Part shown: piece after piece, positions 31,925 through 41,232 of the stretch
Numbering within the stretch: position 1 is the first letter of the stretch
How the letters are laid out: every line of letters starts with the position of its first letter
DNA from: Ruminococcus sp. YRD2003
GTDB taxonomy: Bacteria; Bacillota; Clostridia; Oscillospirales; Ruminococcaceae
Length of the DNA stretch: 64,000 bases
NCBI GenBank assembly: GCA_900109435.1
Contig: FNZT01000007.1
Span: 1-64,000, forward strand
Direction of reading: 5' to 3'
Notes under the pieces: model-generated
The model's database searches: none
What the model was told of the DNA's origin: nothing
Seen by the model: the letters and a program-made list of their open reading frames with translations, nothing else
Translations under genes and position numbers: made by a program

Positions 31925-33691
31925 ATGTCAGACCTCATCAAATCGGCGTCGCTCGAGCTCAGGAAGCTCATAAACGACGCACTGGGAGTTCTCGTCGCAG
32001 AGGGTACTGCCCCCGCCGAACCGCTCCCCTCATTCGTCATCGAGATACCCGCTGACAAGTCACACGGCGACTTCGCCGCAAACACCGCTATGGTGTGCGC
32101 GAAGGCATTCAAGCTCCCGCCGAGAAAAATAGCCGAGCTCATCCTCGAGAAGATAGACCTCGGCGGCTCCGTCTTCGAGAGAGCTGAAATTGCGGGCCCA
32201 GGCTTCATGAACTTCTTTCTCAGCAGGAAGTGGTTCGCCGATACCGTGAGCGCTGTGCTCTCCGAGAAGGACAGCTACGGACGCACCGACTACGGCTGCG
32301 GAAAGCGAGTGCTCGTTGAATTCGTCTCCGCGAACCCGACAGGTCCCATGCACATCGGAAACGCCCGCGGCGGCGCTATCGGTGACTGCCTCGCAAGTGT
32401 GCTCGACTGGGCAGGCTTCCACGCAGAACGCGAGTTCTACGTAAACGATGCAGGCAATCAGATAGAAAAGTTCGGCAAGTCGCTCTCGCTCCGTTATATG
32501 CACATCTGCTCCGAAAAGGGACAGGAAGTGCTCGCGAAAGCCGCTGACACCGAGGAGGTCTGCCGCCTTATCTACGGCGAGGAGGGAAGCTCCGAAGACT
32601 TCCCGATGCCCGAGGACGTTTACCTCGGACAGGATATCATTGAACACGCCAAGAATTACTACGACCTGCACGGCGATTCGCTCGCAGGCGTTTCCGAGGA
32701 GGAGAGACGCAAGGCTCTCGTTGACTACGCTCTCCCGATAAATATCGCGGGGCTCGAACGCGACCTCAAAAAGTACCGTATCGTGTACGACAACTGGTTC
32801 CGCGAGAGCACGGTACACGCCAAGAATGAGACCAAGCTCGTCGTGGACAAGCTCATGGAGGCGGGCAAGGCTTACGAGCAGGACGGCGCGATATGGTTCA
32901 GAGCCACCGACTACGGCATGGACAAGGACTTCGTCCTCAAGCGCAGCAACGGGCTCTATACTTATATCGTCCCCGACATCGCCTACCACTACGACAAGCT
33001 CGTGACGAGAAACTTCGACAAGGCGATAAACGTCCTCGGAGCCGACCACCACGGATATGTGCCCCGTCTGAAAGCAGCGCTGAATGCTCTCGGAGTTGAC
33101 GAAAACAAGCTCGATGTCGTTCTTATGCAGATGGTACGCCTTGTGAGAAACGGCGAGACCGTAAAGCTCTCTAAGAGAAGCGGCAAGGCTATCACTCTCG
33201 TCACGCTGCTCGATGAGATTCCGATAGATGCGGCACGTTTCTACTTCAACCTCCGCGAAGCAAACTCGCAGTTCGAGTTCGACCTCGACCTTGCGGTGGA
33301 GAAGTCCTCGCAGAACCCCGTGTTCTACGTGCAGTACGCTCACGCAAGAATATGCAGTATGCTCCGAAACCTCGAAGCAGAGGGCATCACTGTTCCCGAG
33401 AGCGCGGACTTCACGCTCCTCAGCGACCCGCGCGAGATAGAGCTTATCCGCCACATCGCGTCGCTCCCGCATGAGATAGAGCTCGCGGCAAAGACTTACG
33501 ACCCCGCCAAGCTCACGAAGTACGCGATAGACCTCGCGACGCTCTTCCACCGCTTCTATGACGCTTGCAGCGTAAAGAACGCAGGCTCGGACGAGCTCAT
33601 GAATGCGCGTATACTTCTCAGTATTGCGGTAAGGCAGACACTCCGCAACGTGCTGACTATCCTCAAGATAGAACAGCCCGAGAAGATGTGA
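31925..33691 (+). CDS. argS: Arginyl-tRNA synthetase
   Basis: A 588-residue class I synthetase. The N-terminal Arg-tRNA domain is followed by SANPTGPMHIGNARG, the HIGH equivalent, a KLSKRSGKA loop in place of KMSKS, and a helical DALR anticodon-binding domain ending in R..L.ILKIEQPEKM. It charges tRNA-Arg. Full length. A ribosome site AAGGAAGGATAACACC precedes ATG 31925. Confidence 0.97.
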   Translation: MSDLIKSASLELRKLINDALGVLVAEGTAPAEPLPSFVIEIPADKSHGDFAANTAMVCAKAFKLPPRKIAELILEKIDLGGSVFERAEIAGPGFMNFFLSRKWFADTVSAVLSEKDSYGRTDYGCGKRVLVEFVSANPTGPMHIGNARGGAIGDCLASVLDWAGFHAEREFYVNDAGNQIEKFGKSLSLRYMHICSEKGQEVLAKAADTEEVCRLIYGEEGSSEDFPMPEDVYLGQDIIEHAKNYYDLHGDSLAGVSEEERRKALVDYALPINIAGLERDLKKYRIVYDNWFRESTVHAKNETKLVVDKLMEAGKAYEQDGAIWFRATDYGMDKDFVLKRSNGLYTYIVPDIAYHYDKLVTRNFDKAINVLGADHHGYVPRLKAALNALGVDENKLDVVLMQMVRLVRNGETVKLSKRSGKAITLVTLLDEIPIDAARFYFNLREANSQFEFDLDLAVEKSSQNPVFYVQYAHARICSMLRNLEAEGITVPESADFTLLSDPREIELIRHIASLPHEIELAAKTYDPAKLTKYAIDLATLFHRFYDACSVKNAGSDELMNARILLSIAVRQTLRNVLTILKIEQPEKM

Positions 33692-33967
33692 AGCAGACGC
33701 CTTCAGCTAATAGCTGACAGCTTAGAACCAATAATTACATTTCGGTTACAAATGTTTTCGCTCGTTTAGCAGTTTATCACAATGCTAACACATAATTCTT
33801 GTTTATATTTCAGGCTTTTAAAGAAAAGTTAACAATTTATTAACTGAATGTTCATCTTCATATGTTACAATTTGTAATATATTCGGAGCTTGTCTCTACA
33901 GGCTCGCAGTTTGAACGATACCTTTGAAAGCGGAAACAATCATAAAATTAAAAGAAGGGTGCAAATT

Positions 33968-35053
33968 ATGTCAAACAGATTATTTCAGGGCTTAGTTCAT
34001 CAGATGCGCGATACTATCGACGCTACTATCGGCGTTGTCGACGAGACAGCCACTATCATCGCCTGCAGCGACCTTACCCGCGTGGGCACTACCAATGAGT
34101 TCGTTTCTCTCGACCTCAGCGATTCACACGATATCTTCATCCGCGACGGCTTCACCTACAAGCCCTTCGGCTCCCGTGTCAAGCCCGACTATGCGGTATT
34201 CGTAGAGGGCGTTGACGACGCTGCTGCAAAGTATGCTTCGATACTCGCTATCACCCTCTCCAATATCAAGCAGTACTACGACGAGAAGTACGACCGCAAC
34301 AACTTCATCAAGAACGTTATCCTCGACAATGTCCTCCCAGGTGACATCGTCATCAAGGCAAGAGAGCTCCACTTCAACGCCGAGATAAGCCGCGCTGTTT
34401 TCCTCATCAGGATAGTTTCGGCAAACGATATCTCCGCTTATGACGTTATCCAGAACCTCTTCCCCGACAAGAACAAGGACTTCGTCTTCAACATCACCGA
34501 GTCCGATATCATTCTCGTCAAGGAGCTCAAGAGCACCGTCGATTCCAAGGACCTCGAAAAGCTCGCTCGCTCTATCGCCGATACGCTCAGCAGCGAGTTC
34601 TATACCCGCGTGAACGTTGGTATCGGTACTGCCGTTGTAGGCGTAAAGGACCTCGCACGCTCGTTCAAGGAGGCTCAGATGGCTCTCGAAGTCGGCAAGG
34701 TATTCGACACCGACAAGGTCATCGTGAGCTACGATAACCTCGGTATCGCTCGCCTTATCTACCACCTCCCGACAACTCTCTGCGAGACATTCCTCCATGA
34801 GGTGTTCAAGGTGGGCTCTATCGACTCGCTCGACCACGAAACGCTGTTCACTATACAGAAGTTCTTCGAGAACAACCTCAACGTGTCCGAGACTTCGAGA
34901 AAGCTCTTCGTTCACAGAAATACCCTCGTTTACAGACTTGAAAAGATCAAGAAGCTCACAGGTCTCGACCTCCGCGAGTTCGACCACGCTATCATCTTCA
35001 AGATCGCGCTCATGGTCAAGAAGTACCTCTCGGCTAACCCTGTTAAGTTCTGA
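33968..35053 (+). CDS. CdaR/PucR-type transcriptional regulator
   Basis: This 361-residue protein starts at ATG 33968 (AGAAGGGTGCAAATT). It has an N-terminal sugar-diacid-recognition-like domain (GLVHQMRDTIDATIGVVDET), a central GGDEF-like PucR domain without cyclase motif, and a C-terminal HTH_30: NNLNVSETSRKLFVHRNTLVYRLEKIKKLTG. The family activates metabolic operons in response to small ligands. No target is evident in the window. Upstream 33692-33967 is AT-rich and probably holds its promoter. Confidence 0.88.
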   Translation: MSNRLFQGLVHQMRDTIDATIGVVDETATIIACSDLTRVGTTNEFVSLDLSDSHDIFIRDGFTYKPFGSRVKPDYAVFVEGVDDAAAKYASILAITLSNIKQYYDEKYDRNNFIKNVILDNVLPGDIVIKARELHFNAEISRAVFLIRIVSANDISAYDVIQNLFPDKNKDFVFNITESDIILVKELKSTVDSKDLEKLARSIADTLSSEFYTRVNVGIGTAVVGVKDLARSFKEAQMALEVGKVFDTDKVIVSYDNLGIARLIYHLPTTLCETFLHEVFKVGSIDSLDHETLFTIQKFFENNLNVSETSRKLFVHRNTLVYRLEKIKKLTGLDLREFDHAIIFKIALMVKKYLSANPVKF

Positions 35054-35440
35054 TGTAGGGGCGGATATCATCCGCCCGACAATTACACGCATATTCACGG
35101 AACGCCGAGGGTGACTCCCCGCAGTGCGGGGAGATGTCAGCGAAGTTGACAGAGGGGACGGGCGCCAGTTAGGCGGCGTTCCCTACACAATACCATCGTA
35201 GGGGCGCATTACAGCAAAGCTGCATATAGCATCACAATCCAAATCAAAGATTTGGTGTGCTGCTTATCCGTGCGCCCGCGAAAGAAAATGAACACTAATA
35301 AACGGGCGAGCGGAACTCGCCCCTACAAAACAAAAACATACGCAAGGGCGGATAGTATCCGCCCCTACACGTTGTTGCAGCCATTTTATTGTATGGCACG
35401 GACGCCCGAAGGGCGCCCCTACAAAAATTATCGCCGCAAG
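35054..35440. repeat. Cluster of GTAGGGGCG palindromic repeats
   Basis: At least five REP-like units are packed here, each ending in TAGGGGCG or CGCCCCTAC. Examples are GGGCGAGCGGAACTCGCCC at ~35304 and GGGCGGATAGTATCCGCCC at ~35346, between the regulator and ftsE. There is no gene in the interval. Confidence 0.7.
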
Positions 35441-35506
35441 GCGATACCAATAGCTAAAGGCTAATGGCTTCAAACAGACACATGAACAATAAGGAAGGTG
35501 TAACCT

Positions 35507-36331
35507 TTGGTAGAGCTTCAGAACGTGTCCGTGACCTATTCAAGCGGCGTTGACGCACTGAACAACGTCAGCCTGAAAATCAACGACGGCGACTTCGCTT
35601 TCGTCGTTGGCTCATCGGGCGCGGGAAAAAGTACCATGATAAAGCTTCTCCTCAAGGAGATAGACGCTACGAGCGGAGTTGTCACCGTCAACGGCTACAA
35701 TCTCGGCAAGCTCAAAAAGAGGAAGATCCCCGAATTCCGCCGCACTCTCGGCTTCGTTTTTCAGGACTTCCGCCTCATCCCGTCAATGACCGTGTACGAG
35801 AACATCGCTTTCGTTCTCCGCGTCATCGACGCTCCGCTCAAATATATCAGAAAGAGAGTCCCATACGTTATCAGTCTGGTGGGGCTCCACTCCAAGACCA
35901 ACTCATACCCCGACGAGCTCTCGGGCGGTGAAAAGCAGAGAGTCGCTATCGCGCGCGCGCTCGTCAATGACCCTCAGCTCATCATCGCGGACGAGCCTAC
36001 GGGTAATATCGACCCCGAGCTCTCCTACGAGATAGTCGAGCTGCTGAAAGGCATTAACGACCAGGGTACTACGATACTCATGGTCACTCACGAGCATGAC
36101 CTCGTTCGTCACTTCGGCGGACGTATCATCAATATCACGGGCGGCGAGATAGTATTCGACGAGGTCATCTCGGGCGTGGACGAAGTCCTCCCCGAGGAGG
36201 AGCTCGCTCAGGCTATGTCGGAAGCCGCCGCAGTCAGCAATACGGGTAATATCGTTCTCCCCGACCAGAGGATAGTGACTCCAAGCGGCGGATTTGCAGA
36301 CACCAACGGAAACGGAGGTGTTCAGCAATGA
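35507..36331 (+). CDS. ftsE: Cell division ATP-binding protein FtsE
   Basis: A 274-residue ABC ATPase: Walker A GSSGAGKS, FQDFRLIPSMTVYENIAFVL (typical of FtsE), signature LSGGEKQRVAIARAL, and Walker B LIIADEPTGNID. Start is TTG 35507 behind AAGGAAGGTG. With FtsX it forms a membrane complex that gates septal peptidoglycan hydrolases by ATP hydrolysis. The C-terminal ~45 residues (Gly/Asn-rich) extend beyond the usual length. The stop overlaps ftsX by 4 bp. Confidence 0.95.
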   Translation: MVELQNVSVTYSSGVDALNNVSLKINDGDFAFVVGSSGAGKSTMIKLLLKEIDATSGVVTVNGYNLGKLKKRKIPEFRRTLGFVFQDFRLIPSMTVYENIAFVLRVIDAPLKYIRKRVPYVISLVGLHSKTNSYPDELSGGEKQRVAIARALVNDPQLIIADEPTGNIDPELSYEIVELLKGINDQGTTILMVTHEHDLVRHFGGRIINITGGEIVFDEVISGVDEVLPEEELAQAMSEAAAVSNTGNIVLPDQRIVTPSGGFADTNGNGGVQQ

Positions 36332-37233
36332 AGATAAGCGGTATCAAATACCTCGCAAATCAGGGTATCGAGAATATCTGGAAGAATAAAATGATGGCTT
36401 TCGCGACGTTCTGCGTACTGCTCATTTCCCTCCTGCTCGTCGGTGGCTCGGCTCTGTTCTACTTCAATATGAACTCGATGATACTCGGCCTCGGCAATCA
36501 GAACGAGATTGCCGTTTACCTCGACCCAGCTACGGAAGTCCTGCGAGTTCAGCAGATACAGGCGCAGCTCCAGAATATGGATAACGTTGACACTGTTGAA
36601 TATATCTCCAAGGAGGAAGCATACAACCGTATGCAGAACCAGATACAGCAGGGCAAGGCTATCTTCGACTACATAGACAGCTACGAGTTCATGCCCGACG
36701 GCTTTAAGGTGACTGTCCTCAACAACGACCACATTGAAGAGACTACTCTCGATATCGGCAGGATAGAAGAGGTCCAGAGCGCAAGTTCGTCACCGCAGGT
36801 AGCGGAATTCCTCCGCGAGCTGAGAAAAGTAGTTTCGGTGATCGCTATCGCTGTCATCATCGCGCTGTCGGCTGTCTCGATGATAATGATCTCCAATACC
36901 ACCAAGGCGAGCGTCTTCGCACGCCGCGAGGAAATTCAGATAATGAAGTACGTTGGTGCAACGAACTCCTTCATCAGGTTCCCCTTCTTCGTTGAGGGTA
37001 TGGTGACGGGCTTCTTCGCAGGTGCAGGTGCGTTCTTTATCACTATGGCTGTTTACCGCTCCATATTCCGCATACTTATGGAGCAGGGCACGCTCATGCG
37101 TGCATTCGGCGTGGGAAGCATCATCCCCTTCGAGAGGATCCAGCTCTGGGTGGCGATCGCTTACCTTGTGGTAGGTTCGCTCGTCGGCGCTGTCGGAAGC
37201 GTTGTCAGCACACGCCGTCATATCGACGTTTAA
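36328..37233 (+). CDS. ftsX: Cell division protein FtsX
   Basis: The 301-residue permease-like protein has the FtsX fold: one N-terminal membrane helix (about 25-47), an extracellular domain (about 50-170, IAVYLDPATEVL), then three membrane helices (about 175-300) with the FtsX core NTTKASVFARREEIQIMKYVGAT. It passes the FtsE power stroke to extracellular hydrolases. The coiled-coil M23 protein encoded next is the likely partner. Confidence 0.95.
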   Translation: MKISGIKYLANQGIENIWKNKMMAFATFCVLLISLLLVGGSALFYFNMNSMILGLGNQNEIAVYLDPATEVLRVQQIQAQLQNMDNVDTVEYISKEEAYNRMQNQIQQGKAIFDYIDSYEFMPDGFKVTVLNNDHIEETTLDIGRIEEVQSASSSPQVAEFLRELRKVVSVIAIAVIIALSAVSMIMISNTTKASVFARREEIQIMKYVGATNSFIRFPFFVEGMVTGFFAGAGAFFITMAVYRSIFRILMEQGTLMRAFGVGSIIPFERIQLWVAIAYLVVGSLVGAVGSVVSTRRHIDV

Positions 37234-37239
37234 ACGAAC

Positions 37240-37985
37240 TTTTTTGTAGGGGGCGATGCTTACATCGCCCCGCGTAATAAAATGCCGTTAATTATTCGTG
37301 CGGAACGCCGAGGGCGGCGTTCCCTACGCAATCGGTCATTGAACATTTTGTAGGGGCACTTTCCGAGCGCCCGCATACAGACGACTTCATTTCGGGCGAG
37401 CGGAACTCGCCCCTACATACAATGCGTATCAACGGATATTCCGTAGGGGCGTCCGTGAGCTAAAGAAAAACTTGCGGAACGCCGAGGGCGGCGTTCCCTA
37501 CGCAATCGGTCATTGAACATTTTGTAGGGGCACTTTCCGAGCACCCGCATACAGACGACTTCATTTCGGGCGAGCGGAACTCGCCCCTACATACAATGCG
37601 TATCAACGGATATTCCGTAGGGCGCCCTTTGGGCGTCCGTGAACTAAAGAAAAAATTGCGGAACGCCGAGGGCGGCGTTCCTTACGCAATCGGTCATTGA
37701 ACATTTTGTAGGGGCGCTTTCCGAGCACCCGCATAAAGACGACTTCATTTCGGGCGAGCGGAACTCGCCCCTACATACAATGCGTATCAACGGATATTCC
37801 GTAGGGGCGCCCTTTGGGCGTCCGTGAGCTAAAGAAAAACTTGCGGAACGCCGAGGGCGGCGTTCCCTACAATATGATATCCAACGACCATTACATATCC
37901 GCGAATCACGTACCGAGGTACGTGGTCGGCGGACGTGCAATACGTCAGAAAACCGAAAATACGGGACGCCGTGAACGCCGTCCCC
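37240..37985. repeat. Tandem ~180-bp repeat array of palindromic units
   Basis: The unit beginning GGAACGCCGAGGGCGGCGTT occurs at about 37300, 37476, 37660 and 37845 (spacings 176, 184, 185 bp). Three complete copies and a truncated fourth are present. Each unit contains three or four TAGGGG/CCCCTA palindromes. Copies differ by few bases and small indels (for example GTAGGGGCGTCCG versus GTAGGGCGCCCTTTGGGCG), implying recent duplication. It lies between ftsX and the M23 gene and will be transcribed if the operon reads through. Confidence 0.85.
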
Positions 37986-38021
37986 TACATAAAAATACGA
38001 AAGGGAGTAAGTTCATCAGAT

Positions 38022-39377
38022 ATGAGAAAGCTTACAGTAACAAAGAAGATCCTCACGTTCCTGTGCTGTGCTGCCGTATCGGTCGGAGCTGTAGCAGCAT
38101 ATCCCGCTGTGACGGACAACTGTCAGGACGCCTCCGCTAAGACCATACAGGAGATACAGGAGGAGCGCAAGGCTAATAATGAGAAGATCGCCGCTCTTCA
38201 GCTGGAGATAGACAGCCTCGAAGGTGACAAGAACAACGAGCGTGCCTATCAGGAAAGCCTCAACAAGCAGATAGGCTGCATTCAGGACAATATCAACCTC
38301 CTCAATCAGGAGCTCGATACCATTGCTACCGATATCAACGCCACTCAGGGCAACATTTTCCTCCTCGACGAGGACATCAATACTCAGCAGGAGGAGATAG
38401 ACAGCAATATCGAACTCTTCAAGCAGCGTCTCTGCGCTATGTATATCAGCAGCAACGAGTCGTCTGCGTCCGTTATCCTCGGCTCTGACAGCTTCTACGA
38501 CATGATGTCGCGCGTACAGATGATAAACCGCATCGCCGAGTACGATGACGAGCTCATCGAGAATATCCTCGGCGAGATCGATGCGCTCGAACAGTCCAAG
38601 AGCGAAATGGAAACCGAAAAGCTCTCACTCGAGATGAAGCTCGAAGAGCAGGAAAAACGTAAAAAGGAAAAGGCGGACGAGGTGGCTGTCCTCAATACAC
38701 AGCTAATGAAGACTCAGTCCGAGATAGACCGCCTCGCACGCGAGCAGGCTGACCTCGAACGCGACAAAGCCGCTGTCGAAGCCGATAACGCTGCTCTCGC
38801 AGCCGAGCAGGCTGAGATAGAGGCTGAGATAGCAGCTGCGGCTGCCGAGGCTCAGCGCCTTGAGGAGGAAAGGCTTCGCTCGCTCCAGCAGCAGAGCGGC
38901 GGCTATACCAGCAATTACACAGGCCCTATGAACTTTACTGTCAATTCCGGTGCGGCAGGTCTTGCCTGGCCTGTTCCCGGTCACAGCGGCATAACGAGCT
39001 ATTACGGCTACCGCTGGGGTACTTTACACGGAGGCATAGACATAAGCGACGGTGGTATCATGGGAGCTCCTGTCGTGGCTGCACGCTCCGGAACTGTCAT
39101 AAGAATGAACAACTCATGCAGTCATAACTACGGAAAATCAAGTTCCTGCGGCTGCGGAAACGGATACGGAAACTACGTTGCCATATCCCACGACGGCACC
39201 TACTCGACCCTCTACGGTCACCTCACGTCTGCGGCAGTCTCGGTCGGCGACTACGTCGAGCAGGGACAAGTGATCGGCTACGTCGGCTCGACAGGCTGGT
39301 CTACAGGCGAGCATCTCCACTTCGAGGTATACGTCAACGGCGTCCGTCAGGACCCGATGGGCTACGTCAGCCCGTAA
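38022..39377 (+). CDS. M23 peptidase with coiled coil (EnvC-like, FtsX partner)
   Basis: The start is ATG 38022, giving 451 residues with signal peptide MRKLTVTKKILTFLCCAAVS, cleaved after about residue 36. A long coiled coil (about 45-290) and a C-terminal LytM domain follow. Zinc-site features are HGGIDISDG and GEHLHFEVYVNG. It cuts peptide cross-links outside the cell. Position behind ftsEX fits a hydrolase activated by FtsX. The domain carries an inserted loop NSCSHNYGKSSSCGCG with four Cys. Confidence 0.92.
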   Translation: MRKLTVTKKILTFLCCAAVSVGAVAAYPAVTDNCQDASAKTIQEIQEERKANNEKIAALQLEIDSLEGDKNNERAYQESLNKQIGCIQDNINLLNQELDTIATDINATQGNIFLLDEDINTQQEEIDSNIELFKQRLCAMYISSNESSASVILGSDSFYDMMSRVQMINRIAEYDDELIENILGEIDALEQSKSEMETEKLSLEMKLEEQEKRKKEKADEVAVLNTQLMKTQSEIDRLAREQADLERDKAAVEADNAALAAEQAEIEAEIAAAAAEAQRLEEERLRSLQQQSGGYTSNYTGPMNFTVNSGAAGLAWPVPGHSGITSYYGYRWGTLHGGIDISDGGIMGAPVVAARSGTVIRMNNSCSHNYGKSSSCGCGNGYGNYVAISHDGTYSTLYGHLTSAAVSVGDYVEQGQVIGYVGSTGWSTGEHLHFEVYVNGVRQDPMGYVSP

Positions 39378-39394
39378 CGCTCTGAAATGAATCG

Positions 39395-39720
39395 TAGGGG
39401 CAGCGTCCCGCCGCCCGCAAGGAAATACCGAAAATGTGATGATTCGGGCGAGCGGAACTCGCCCCTACACACAATGCGTATCAACGGATATTCCGTAGGG
39501 GCGCTTTCCGAGCGCCCGCAAAAGAAAACGAACGCGCATATTCGGGCGAGCGGAACGCCGAGGACGCCGTTCCCTACGCAAACACCTTTATCAGACATTT
39601 TGTAGGGGCCGCCTTTGGCGGTCCGATAGTTTCGCGTATGCCTGCGGACGCCCGAAGGGCGCCCCTACACAAACACCTTTATCGGACATTTATTAGGGAA
39701 CGCCGCCTTCGGCGTTCCTT
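39395..39720. repeat. GTAGGGGCG palindromic repeat cluster
   Basis: Five or more REP-like units between the M23 and ctpA genes, including GGGCGAGCGGAACTCGCCC at ~39447 and GGAACGCCGCCTTCGGCGTTCC at ~39696. The last one has a T run and may terminate transcription. Confidence 0.7.
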
Positions 39721-39755
39721 TTCGATGTTCAAATCCACAAAGAAAGTGATAACCT

Positions 39756-40919
39756 ATGAATAAAAAGATAAGCCTCGGTCTTGCGCTCAGCCTTATCGCA
39801 GTCTCAATGGCGGTGACCTTCATACTTACCTCCTTCTTCTCGCTGCAAAGCTTCAACAAGAAGGTCGTCGACGTTACCGAGAAATCAAAGAAATATACCT
39901 CATTGCAGACACTCGACGGCTATATCCGCGAGAACTACTACGGCGATATCGACGAAAACAAGCTCAGCGACGGGCTCATGAAGGGCTATGTCTCGGGTAT
40001 CGGCGACAAGTACAGCCGCTACCTTACCGCCGCTGAATACCTCACCGAAAAGAACGAGAACTCCGGTGAGCTCGTCGGTCTCGGTCTTACACTCGCCGAG
40101 GACGCGAGCGGTTATATGCGTATCTCCGAGATAATGGAGGACTCCCCTGCCTTCGATTCCGGTCTGCTCGACGGCGACATCATCACTGCTATCGACGGGC
40201 TCGACGTCAAGGAGGCAGGCTTCAGCGAGGCTATGGACGCTATGCGCGGCACCGAGGGCTCGCCCGTGACGCTGACCGTCCGCCGCGATGGCAAGGAGCA
40301 GGAATACTCCTTCGTGCGCCGCTCTATCGAGATAAAAACTGTCAAAGCGGAAATGCTCGGCAGTCAGATTGGCTATATAAAGATAACAGGCTTCAAACAG
40401 AATACGCCTCAGCAGTTCATAGACGCTCTTGAACGGCTCACTACAAACGGTGCTAAATCGCTTATCTTCGACCTCCGCGGAAACGGCGGCGGACTTATGA
40501 CGGCACTTCAGGAATGCCTCGACCCGCTCCTCCCAGAGGGCGTTATCGCTGAGGCCGAGTACAAGGACGGCCACACCGAAACTATAATCTACTCCGACGA
40601 ATCAGAGCTCGACCTTCCTATGGTGACTATCGTGGACTCCGATACAGCCAGCGCTGCAGAGTTGTTTGCAGCTTCCCTGCGCGATTTCCGCAAGGCTCCC
40701 GTCGTGGGCTCGCAGACCTACGGCAAGGGCGTTATGCAGGAAACAAACGAAATGGAGAACGGCGGTGCGGTCATACTCACTGTGGCTCGCTACAGAACGA
40801 CTGTTTCCGACTGCTACGACGGTATCGGTCTTACGCCTGATTATCAGGTCGAGAACGAGGACGAAAACGTCGACGCCCAGTACAACAAGGCTGTGGAGCT
40901 CCTTCTTACAAGTGAATGA
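39756..40919 (+). CDS. ctpA: Carboxy-terminal processing protease (S41)
   Basis: This 387-residue protein has an N-terminal membrane anchor (about 5-27), a PDZ domain (about 105-185, GLGLTLAEDASGYMRIS) and an S41 protease domain. The catalytic Ser is in DSDTASAAELFAASL and the Lys in GSQTYGKGVMQ. CtpA proteases trim extracellular proteins and in several bacteria control peptidoglycan hydrolases, which fits its place after ftsEX and the M23 gene. Confidence 0.94.
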   Translation: MNKKISLGLALSLIAVSMAVTFILTSFFSLQSFNKKVVDVTEKSKKYTSLQTLDGYIRENYYGDIDENKLSDGLMKGYVSGIGDKYSRYLTAAEYLTEKNENSGELVGLGLTLAEDASGYMRISEIMEDSPAFDSGLLDGDIITAIDGLDVKEAGFSEAMDAMRGTEGSPVTLTVRRDGKEQEYSFVRRSIEIKTVKAEMLGSQIGYIKITGFKQNTPQQFIDALERLTTNGAKSLIFDLRGNGGGLMTALQECLDPLLPEGVIAEAEYKDGHTETIIYSDESELDLPMVTIVDSDTASAAELFAASLRDFRKAPVVGSQTYGKGVMQETNEMENGGAVILTVARYRTTVSDCYDGIGLTPDYQVENEDENVDAQYNKAVELLLTSE

Positions 40920-40950
40920 TTTTAAGCCAGCTCCGCTCAGAATATGAAAA

Positions 40951-40991
40951 AGCCCGATACAGTAAGGACTGTATTCATACAGAAGCAATAC
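40951..40991 (+). repeat. 41-bp inverted repeat, left copy
   Basis: This copy, starting AGCCCGATACAGTAAGGACT, is the exact reverse complement of 49470-49510. It contains alternating pairing segments ATACAG/CTGTAT/ATACAG. Further inward a second match (GCTCACG..CCTTAACGAA, 41038-41058) is interrupted in this copy by a long hairpin (ATTGAGG...CCTCAAT). Confidence 0.85.
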
Positions 40992-41086
40992 GGATATTTA
41001 TTGAGGGAAACCCTTTTGAAAAAGGGTTCTTCCTCAATGCTCACGGTCCTTAACGAAGAAAACATACTAAAACCGAATAGGACAAC

Positions 41087-41115
41087 AATCCCGATACAGT
41101 AAGTGTCGGGATTTT
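41087..41115 (+). terminator. Terminator upstream of the ABC module
   Basis: AATCCCGA/TCGGGATT stem (41087-41113) followed by TTTTCTTT. Its first arm repeats the 14-bp CCCGATACAGTAAG found at the start of the 41-bp repeat. Confidence 0.7.
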
Positions 41116-41151
41116 TCTTTGTCAGTATAATAAATGAACTGTTGTGTAAAG

Positions 41152-41189
41152 ATGACAAAACTGTAAGATTCAGATAATGGCTTTGTCAT
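41152..41189. promoter_or_regulatory. Inverted repeat operator candidate before the ABC genes
   Basis: ATGACAAA (41152-41159) and TTTGTCAT (41182-41189) form a perfect inverted repeat next to TATAAT (~41200). No good -35 box is present, as expected for a promoter that needs an activator. The regulator encoded at 45409 is the natural candidate. A further TTTGTCA lies at ~41118. Confidence 0.5.
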
Positions 41190-41232
41190 ATAAACGTGCT
41201 ATAATAGAATCAAAAGAACAGGAGGTATCGTT

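Noticed and set aside
32060..33550. Long open frame (496 codons) on the minus strand inside argS
   Set aside because: It mirrors the strong third-position bias of argS and has no ribosome site; ArgS itself is beyond doubt.
34124..35098. 324-codon minus-strand frame over the CdaR-type regulator
   Set aside because: Complement of biased codons of a clear regulator gene; low-complexity Glu/Val/Leu composition.
37300..37870. CRISPR-like array
   Set aside because: Units are ~180 bp and nearly identical throughout, with no short repeat plus unique spacer pattern and no cas genes.
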